64,000 bases of DNA from Nissolia schottii. Taxonomy: Eukaryota; Streptophyta; Magnoliopsida; Fabales; Fabaceae. Below are positions 58,188 to 64,000 of this stretch, piece by piece. The stretch spans positions 191,399 to 255,398 of the forward strand of contig QANU01094686.1 in assembly GCA_003254905.1 (NCBI GenBank), written 5' to 3'. Positions within the stretch are counted from its first letter, which is position 1; the number at the start of each line of letters is the position of its first letter. Below the pieces are notes generated by a model. That model was given only the letters and a program-made list of their open reading frames with translations, made no database searches and was not told the origin of the DNA. A program made the position numbers and the translations under genes.

Positions 58188-59006
58188 TAGGGGTGAACAC
58201 GGGTCGTACCCAACCCGCCGACCTGCCAAATCCGACCCAGACGGGTCGGGTTCGGCGGGTTGGCAGGTCGTTGGGTCGGACCCACGAGATCCGCTTCAGT
58301 TGACAGGTCGAGTCTCGGGTTCAAAACTCTAAACCCGACCTGACCCGCGACCCGCCTATATATAACCTTTAACCCTAATTCTCTCACTTTACTCTCTGGC
58401 TCTCTTCACCTTCAAGACTTTCAGTCTTTCACAGCCCACTCCCCACCTCTCCTTCGCCGACCGACCCGTGCGCGTCTGCCGCCGCCGACCACACCGCCTT
58501 CCCCGTCCCCTCCACCTTTCCTTCGCGGCTTCGCCCCCGTGCCCTCCGCGCCTTCGCGGCTTCGCCTTTTTCTCCTACTGCCACAACCGTGTCCCTCGGA
58601 CCCCGCGACCCCCGCAGCCACCCCTAATTTTACTGTTTGCTCTGTGTGACTCTCTGTGTGTGTGTGTGTGTTGAGACTCTGTGTGTGTGGATGGGGGATG
58701 GGCTCTGTGTGTGTGGGGGTGGGCTGTAGGCTGTGTGGGCTGGGCTGTTTGCTGTGTTTTTTTTTTTTTGAAAAAAAAGAGGGCGGGTCAAGCTGTTTGG
58801 TGTTTGCTGTGTTTTTTTTTTTTAAAAAAAAAGAGGGCGTGTCACCCGCCGACCTGCCAAAACCTACCCGACCCGGGCGGGTGGCGGGTCTGGCGAGTAC
58901 CCATGAAAAAATTGTAGTTTTTACCCGACCCGACTCGCCCGCCGGACGTAGGGTCGGGTCTGTGACACTGGCGGGTCCTACCCGACCCGACCCGTGTGCA
59001 CCCCTA
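58188..59006. mobile_element. Complete non-autonomous hAT element with 8-bp target duplication
   Basis: Ends are TAGGGGTG and CACCCCTA, flanked by identical 8-mers GATTAGAG (58180-58187 and 59007-59014), the hAT signature. Subterminal regions carry many CGGGTCGGGT/ACCCGACCCG motifs. Internally there is a TATA-like TATATATAA (58358-58366) followed by a CT-rich and then strongly GC-rich stretch (58440-58620), then GT microsatellites and a tandem duplication of about 60 bases around TGTTTGCTGTG plus a T/A-run (58748-58840). No transposase. Length 819 bases. Confidence 0.93.
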
Positions 59007-59014
59007 GATTAGAG

Positions 59015-59331
59015 TATGTCTCCATGCTCCATGACCCGTCTCGGATATGGATGCTCAAGCGACGCGATCAGAGCTCGAGAGGCACCCTAGCAAGCATGGG
59101 CTTGACACCGGGGTTCACATGTTCATTTACTTTATTGACAATATTATTTACATATAACCATGGCATATCTTTGTGCAAGATAATCCATGTGTTGCCATAG
59201 ATCCCAAACTCACTAGAAGATCTCAGATTAGCTTTGAGTGTAGTGCTCAAAACATGATCCTCAGATCACAACTAAGTTCGTGGGCACGACTTGTGTTATG
59301 GACAGCTCTTGGACCCCAATTCGATCCTATC
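59015..59331. other. Unassigned segment between hAT and TRIM array
   Basis: Open on the minus strand over 59068-59250 (60 codons, ending PMLARVPLEL), but with no family resemblance I recognise. It could be a degraded gene fragment. Confidence 0.3.
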
Positions 59332-60380
59332 TGTGAGATTTCATGATGGATCAAGGAAAGTAAACAAGGAATAAGCAAGAAATAAAACTTAGAAAATAAT
59401 AGGATAGTTTGTATTATTGAGAATAATAGGTTAAAAATAGAATCATAACTTAAATGCATAATGAAAATAAATCAAGCTAAATCTGATCTAAATCAATCGG
59501 AGATCAATCACATATACATTAAATATTAAATATATTATTTTATTTCTAACACCCTGATAAGTGCCCAATTTACGCAATTTTGACCTATTAAAATGTCACT
59601 TATTCGCTTATGTTTTAAAGAATTATCTAACATAAATCCCCATTGTTGTAGGTTTATAGTATATTTTGAACAATGGATGCAAGCACAATTAATTAAGAAG
59701 AATCCCATAAAGAATGGAGCAAAAGGGAAAAAGCGGAAAAAGAAGCAAAGAGATGAAATCAGCGAAAGACCGCTCAGCGGTAAACAGGAACCGCTCAGCG
59801 CACAAAGGACAAGGACCGCTGAGCGATGCAACCCTTGCCGCTCAACGGTACTGCCACCAGAGCTACTTGCAGCCGCCGCATTAATTGCACCAGCTGGCGC
59901 CAGCTTGGGCTGCGGCGCCGCCCTTGCAAAAGCTGCCGGCGCATTTATTAAGCCGCATGAAATGATGACGCCGCTGAATGATTAAGTCTTTCCGCTCAGC
60001 GATAACGCCAGAATCGCTCAACGGTGGTACCCAAACCGCTGAGCGATGCCATCAGAATTTGCCTATAAATAGAGAAGGTCGTGCCATTCATTTGGATCAT
60101 CTTCCATCATCCCTCCCCTCTTCAAGAATCCATTTCTTTTACATTTCTTTTGTACTTCAAAGCTTAGGTTAGTTTAGCAACAAAGAGGAGGCCGGTGAAG
60201 GAGCCAGGAGATCGAAGAAGCTTGGCGAACCACTGTCATGTAGCGTCATAACGTGTCATGGTAAGCGTCCAAACCTTGCCTCTGAGATTCTCTTATAAGA
60301 TGGATTTCTAATCCTCTTGTTGTTGGGATTTTGATGACTATTGTAGTATGATTGTATCCATGTACTTTTGCATATGAATT

Positions 60381-60883
60381 NNNNNNNNNNNNNNNNNNNN
60401 NNNNNNNNNNNNNNNNNNNNNNNNNNNNNNNNNNNNNNNNNNNNNNNNNNNNNNNNNNNNNNNNNNNNNNNNNNNNNNNNNNNNNNNNNNNNNNNNNNNN
60501 NNNNNNNNNNNNNNNNNNNNNNNNNNNNNNNNNNNNNNNNNNNNNNNNNNNNNNNNNNNNNNNNNNNNNNNNNNNNNNNNNNNNNNNNNNNNNNNNNNNN
60601 NNNNNNNNNNNNNNNNNNNNNNNNNNNNNNNNNNNNNNNNNNNNNNNNNNNNNNNNNNNNNNNNNNNNNNNNNNNNNNNNNNNNNNNNNNNNNNNNNNNN
60701 NNNNNNNNNNNNNNNNNNNNNNNNNNNNNNNNNNNNNNNNNNNNNNNNNNNNNNNNNNNNNNNNNNNNNNNNNNNNNNNNNNNNNNNNNNNNNNNNNNNN
60801 NNNNNNNNNNNNNNNNNNNNNNNNNNNNNNNNNNNNNNNNNNNNNNNNNNNNNNNNNNNNNNNNNNNNNNNNNNNNNNNNNNN
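60381..60883. other. Assembly gap (503 N)
   Basis: A run of N. Sequence resuming at 60884 (CGACTATACTGCAATTGG) is repeated near 61279, so the gap lies next to a direct repeat and was probably unresolvable for that reason. Nothing can be said about its content. Confidence 0.99.
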
Positions 60884-61408
60884 CGACTATACTGCAATTG
60901 GATCCCTTGTGGATCCGAAAGCCGTAAAGAAGGATATATTATTTTGAAACGACTGAAATTTCAAATCAAGCTTCTGACAAAAGCATTGAACAAACACGCA
61001 TATTTGGCTTTCAAAAGCGATGACAAGTTAAGAATTGGTGGCGGGCAATCAATGGAATGATAATTCTGTGTAATAAGTAACTGGATGCATGAAACTATAA
61101 TATGATTCAATTCCCAACAAGCTTCCGGATCTACCTCTGATTTGTTGCCTATTTACTTTTATGTTGTTTATTTACTTATTTAATCTATCAACAATTTATC
61201 AAAGCCTTCACTTTATTGTTTAATTAACTAAACTCAAGAACGGTATTTTTGCAACTCTCTGTGGATTCGACTATACCTGACTATACTGCAATTGGATCCC
61301 TTGTGGATATGAAAGCCGTAAAGAAGGATATATTATTTTGAAACGACTGAAAGTTCAAATTAAGCTTCTGACAAAAGCCTTGAACAAACACGTACATTTG
61401 GCTTTCAT
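60884..61408 (+). repeat. 130-base direct repeat beside the gap
   Basis: 60884-61012 and 61279-61408 are near-identical (ACTATACTGCAATTGGATCC, then GTAAAGAAGGATATATTATT and ACGACTGAAA), about 395 bases apart, both inside the gypsy-type LTR. Confidence 0.9.
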
Positions 61409-62643
61409 CACACTCTCCGTCAAGTTAAAGCTCATCTAGCTAGGAATGCTGGACGTAACCAACAAGCTAGGCAGAATCAACATATGTAATGATTGCGCAG
61501 GGGCCGTTAAGGCAACATCAAGATTGCGTGGAGGCAGTGGCAACATGGTCACAATGGTGGTGATAGTGTAGTTAACTAAGGTTAGGAAGGCAGCAAAAGA
61601 AAAAGGCAGATTGGAAAGTTTTACGAAAAACAAATAAAAAAGAGAGTTTGTGTGGAAAGCGAAGAGTCTAATAGGCAGTGAAAACAGAAAGATGGCTCAC
61701 GGAAGGTGCCATGACTCTGATATCATGTTAGATTTCATGATGGATCAAGGAAAATAAATAAGGAATAAGCAATGAATATAGCTCAGAGAAAATAATAGGA
61801 CAATTTGTATTACTGAGAGTTGTATCTCGTTTACAAAGAAGCGTGCCTATTTATAGGCCATAAACATAATCATAACTTAAATGAAAGAATTAAACTAAAT
61901 CAACCTAAATCAGATCTAAATCAATCGGAGATCAATCACAAATATATTAAATATATTATTTTATTTATAACACCCCCCTTAAGCTAAAGTTCATCAAAAT
62001 TTAAGTTTGTCACCAATCAGTAGACGTTGTTAAGGAACCAAAAGCAGAAACAAGAAGACCAGACCTGTATGGAAACAAGAGTTCTGGATGGAACCAACGG
62101 GCTAAGCGGAACCAATATAGGTAATAACTACACGAAGGTAGTTAAGGCAACATCGAGATTGCATGAGACAATGACAACATCGAGACTACACTAATGGTCA
62201 CGATGGTGTTGATAGTGTAGTTAACCAAGGTCAAGAAGGCAGTGAACGAAAAAGGCGGATTGGAGAGTTTTTCAGAAAATAGAAAAGGAGAGTTTTCATG
62301 GAAAGCGAAGAGTCTAAGCTCTGAGGCAGCGAAAATGGAAAGATGGCTCATGGAGGGTGTCATGACTCTGACGTCATCTGAGATTTCATGTTGGATTAAG
62401 AAAAATAAAAAGGAATAAGCAAGGAATATAACTCAGGGAAAATAAGAGGATAATTTGTATTAGTGAGATTTGTATCTTGTTTACAGCGTAGTGTGCCTAT
62501 AATTATAGGTCATAAACATAATCATAACTTAAATGATAAAATCAAACTAAATCTGATCTAAATCAATTAGAAATTAATCACATATATATTATTTTATTTC
62601 TAACACTAGACTAGAATGGAATGGGTTTGCACTGTTTGAAAGG

Positions 62644-63604
62644 TGTTATAATATATTATAATCAAATAATATATTTGATTTATTTTGAGTTTGATTTAAC
62701 TTTAGTTAGTTTGATTTAGTCATTATTTCTTGATTATGTTTATGGCCTATAAATAAAGACTCATCTCATAGTACACTCAAGAACTTTTGAATAATATATT
62801 TCACATATTCTCATGTGTCCTTTTTATCCCATTAACCTATGATGCTTAACATGGTATCATAGCCATGACATTCACCTTGATCTATAGCGGTCTTGTCTTG
62901 CTTTTGACTGTTTTCGGACAGTCTCTTCGTTTTTCTTTCACTCTTTCTCTTATTCCCAAAGACCTTTTTGTTGCCATCTTTGTTTCTATGTCTTACTGAC
63001 CTTTGTTTGTTACACCTCCTATACCATCGTGTTTGTCTTCCTCCGAAGAACACACCCCCAAAATTTGACGCATTTTGATGCTCCATGTGCTGCCTCCATG
63101 CAGGTCGAACTTGTTGTGTTTCAATGTTGCCTTTGTTTCCTTTGCACAGTCTCGATGTTGCCTTGTTCCCTTAACTACCTCCATGTAGACTCGATGTTGC
63201 CTTAACTGCCTTCGCGTAATAGTTATGTATGCTAGTTACGTCCAGCCTGTTGGTTCCATCCGGCCTACCTATTTTCGTACATGACTCTATTGCCTCTTTA
63301 GCTTCTCTTACACAAGCTCCGTTGACCCGTGACAAGCTTAAAACTTGAGGAACTTTAGCTTGAGCGATGATGTTAGAATATATTATAATCTAATAGTATC
63401 TTAGATTTATTCTGAGTTTGATTTAACTTTATTTAGTTTGAGTCGATCATTATTTCCTGATTCTATTTATGGCCTATAAATAGAGGCTCATCCCATTGGA
63501 CACTCAACAACTTCTAAATAATATATTTCATATATTTTCTACTTTATAATTCTCTCTTGTGCTTGCTGTGTACTCTTTATCCCGCTAACCCACAATGCTT
63601 AACG
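62644..63604 (+). mobile_element. TRIM element, plus orientation
   Basis: LTRs 62644-62851 and 63371-63604 flank a 519-base internal region that starts with TGGTATCATAGCC (62852-62864, primer-binding site of initiator-Met tRNA type) and ends with a purine-rich GAGGAACTTTAGCTTGAGCG before the 3' LTR. Each LTR has TATGGCCTATAAATA. It is related to, and inverted relative to, the array at 59332-62605. Non-coding. Structure looks complete, but a target duplication is not evident. Confidence 0.85.
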
Positions 63605-64000
63605 ATATCAATGACCACGCCAGAGTAGTTAGAGGTTGGGCGTTATGTAGAAAGTTCGAGACTATTTTAGTGGTTTGAGCTCACTTCTCTCCTTACATTA
63701 ACAATTATCATAATTATTATTATTGTTGTCATAATAATTGTTCAAATGTGTTATTTGGATCATTTAAAAGGTGTAGACACCTTGTCATTTCTCTCGCAAC
63801 ATATTATGGGTTCCACTTATGATAAAGCAAGCCTCATGATACATTGTAAGAGAAATAACAAAATGTTTACCCCTTTTAATTAATCTAAGTAACAAAACTC
63901 ATAATTGTTTATCTAAAATTCAAGAATGACATTTTAGAAGACATATGAGCCGAAGACACTTGGGGCTGAAAATTGTATAGGCTCATGACAAGTCCTACAC
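63605..64000. other. Right window edge
   Basis: AT-rich sequence with an (ATT)n-like patch at about 63707-63730 and the MITE at 63749-63894. No gene seen. Confidence 0.6.
63749..63894. mobile_element. Foldback MITE
   Basis: The 146-base element has inverted ends TGTTATTTGGAT and ATCTAAGTAACA. The arms are about 60 bases long (left AAAAGGTGTAGACACCTTGT and TTTCTCTCGCAAC; right with the complements) around a short loop. Superfamily not assigned. Confidence 0.75.

Larger units (their letters stand above)
59555..61410 (+). mobile_element. Ty3/gypsy-type LTR (solo or gapped) inside the TRIM array
   Basis: Starts TGATAAGTGCCC and ends TTTCATCA, flanked by CACCC (59550-59554) and CACTC (61411-61415), a 5-base target duplication with one difference. 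It contains eight palindromic CCGCTCAGCGG-type motifs, then a TATA box (60064-60071) and a leader. The right part ends with GCAACTCTCTGTGGATTCGA, sequence typical of long LTRs of the Athila/Tat group. An assembly gap hides 503 bases. No coding region is visible, so it is a solo LTR or a collapsed element; no pol remains. Confidence 0.75.
59332..62605 (-). mobile_element. Tandem TRIM array (three LTRs, two internal regions)
   Basis: Three related repeats, 59332-59551, 61726-61972 and 62377-62605, are LTRs read on the minus strand (TATA motif TATAAATAGGCAC near 61855). Directly below the LTR starts at 61726 and 62377 are primer-binding-site-like sequences (minus strand ATATCAGAGTCATG and variant), and above the LTR end at 61972 is a purine tract (TTTAGCTTAAGGGGG). 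The two internal regions (61973-62376, and 61411-61725 plus the three bases at 59552-59554) are related and code for nothing. The LTR-internal-LTR-internal-LTR form arises by unequal recombination, known for TRIMs. One internal region is split by a gypsy-type insertion. Confidence 0.82.

Noticed and set aside
60256-61060. Open frames crossing the N run
   Set aside because: Most of their length is unknown sequence; the flanks are LTR sequence.

Overview
This is nuclear DNA from a flowering plant, most likely a phaseoloid legume. The evidence is spliced GT-AG genes with AT-rich introns, half-size ABCG, MORF, CLE and SAUR families found only in plants, L1 LINE tails, tRNA-derived SINEs, hAT, Mutator and CACTA ends, and 'GTCCCT'-rich Mutator-type miniature elements of a kind common in legumes. 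The species cannot be fixed from the sequence alone. Layout: 1-3013 holds most of a fossil Ty1/copia element on the minus strand, cut by the window edge. 3724-8054 is a six-exon receptor-like cytoplasmic kinase close to Arabidopsis At1g16670 (CRPK1), with a LINE tail in intron 3. It converges on a single-exon ABCG10-type transporter (8462-10294, minus). 10.4-14.8 kb is non-coding with a complete Mutator-like miniature element. 14851-19092 (minus) is a four-exon organelle RRM protein (ORRM2-like) whose 3-kb first intron is a nest of transposons. 19.1-31.6 kb is a repeat sink: LTR remnants, a small non-autonomous LTR element, a SINE, a G/T-rich degenerate repeat, and a collinear duplicate of the 10.7-13.6 kb non-coding segment. 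31851-34090 is MORF8, 35688-41196 is the tRNA isopentenyltransferase IPT9 (11 exons), and 42409-46211 is mitochondrial malate dehydrogenase (7 exons). The last has a gypsy slice in intron 2 that lies exactly between two single N bases. 46.2-53.1 kb carries a SINE, a Mutator-like element enclosing a SAUR gene fragment, and a convergent pair of CLE peptide genes, one whole and one without its signalling peptide. 53-64 kb is repeat-rich: a CACTA end, a 12-copy spaced palindromic array, a complete hAT element, a tandem TRIM array invaded by a gypsy-type LTR with an eight-fold palindrome upstream of its TATA box (and a 503-base assembly gap), and a further TRIM element in the opposite orientation. 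How the genes relate: ORRM2 and MORF8 are both parts of the plant organelle C-to-U RNA editing machinery, IPT9 modifies tRNA (bacterial-type, organelle pathway), and mMDH is a mitochondrial TCA enzyme, so four neighbouring genes serve organelles. The first two have telo-box sequence in their leaders. The CRPK1-like kinase, ABCG10 transporter and CLE peptide act at the plasma membrane or outside the cell. All gene models were built by reading splice junctions by eye; each joins in frame to a length normal for its family.
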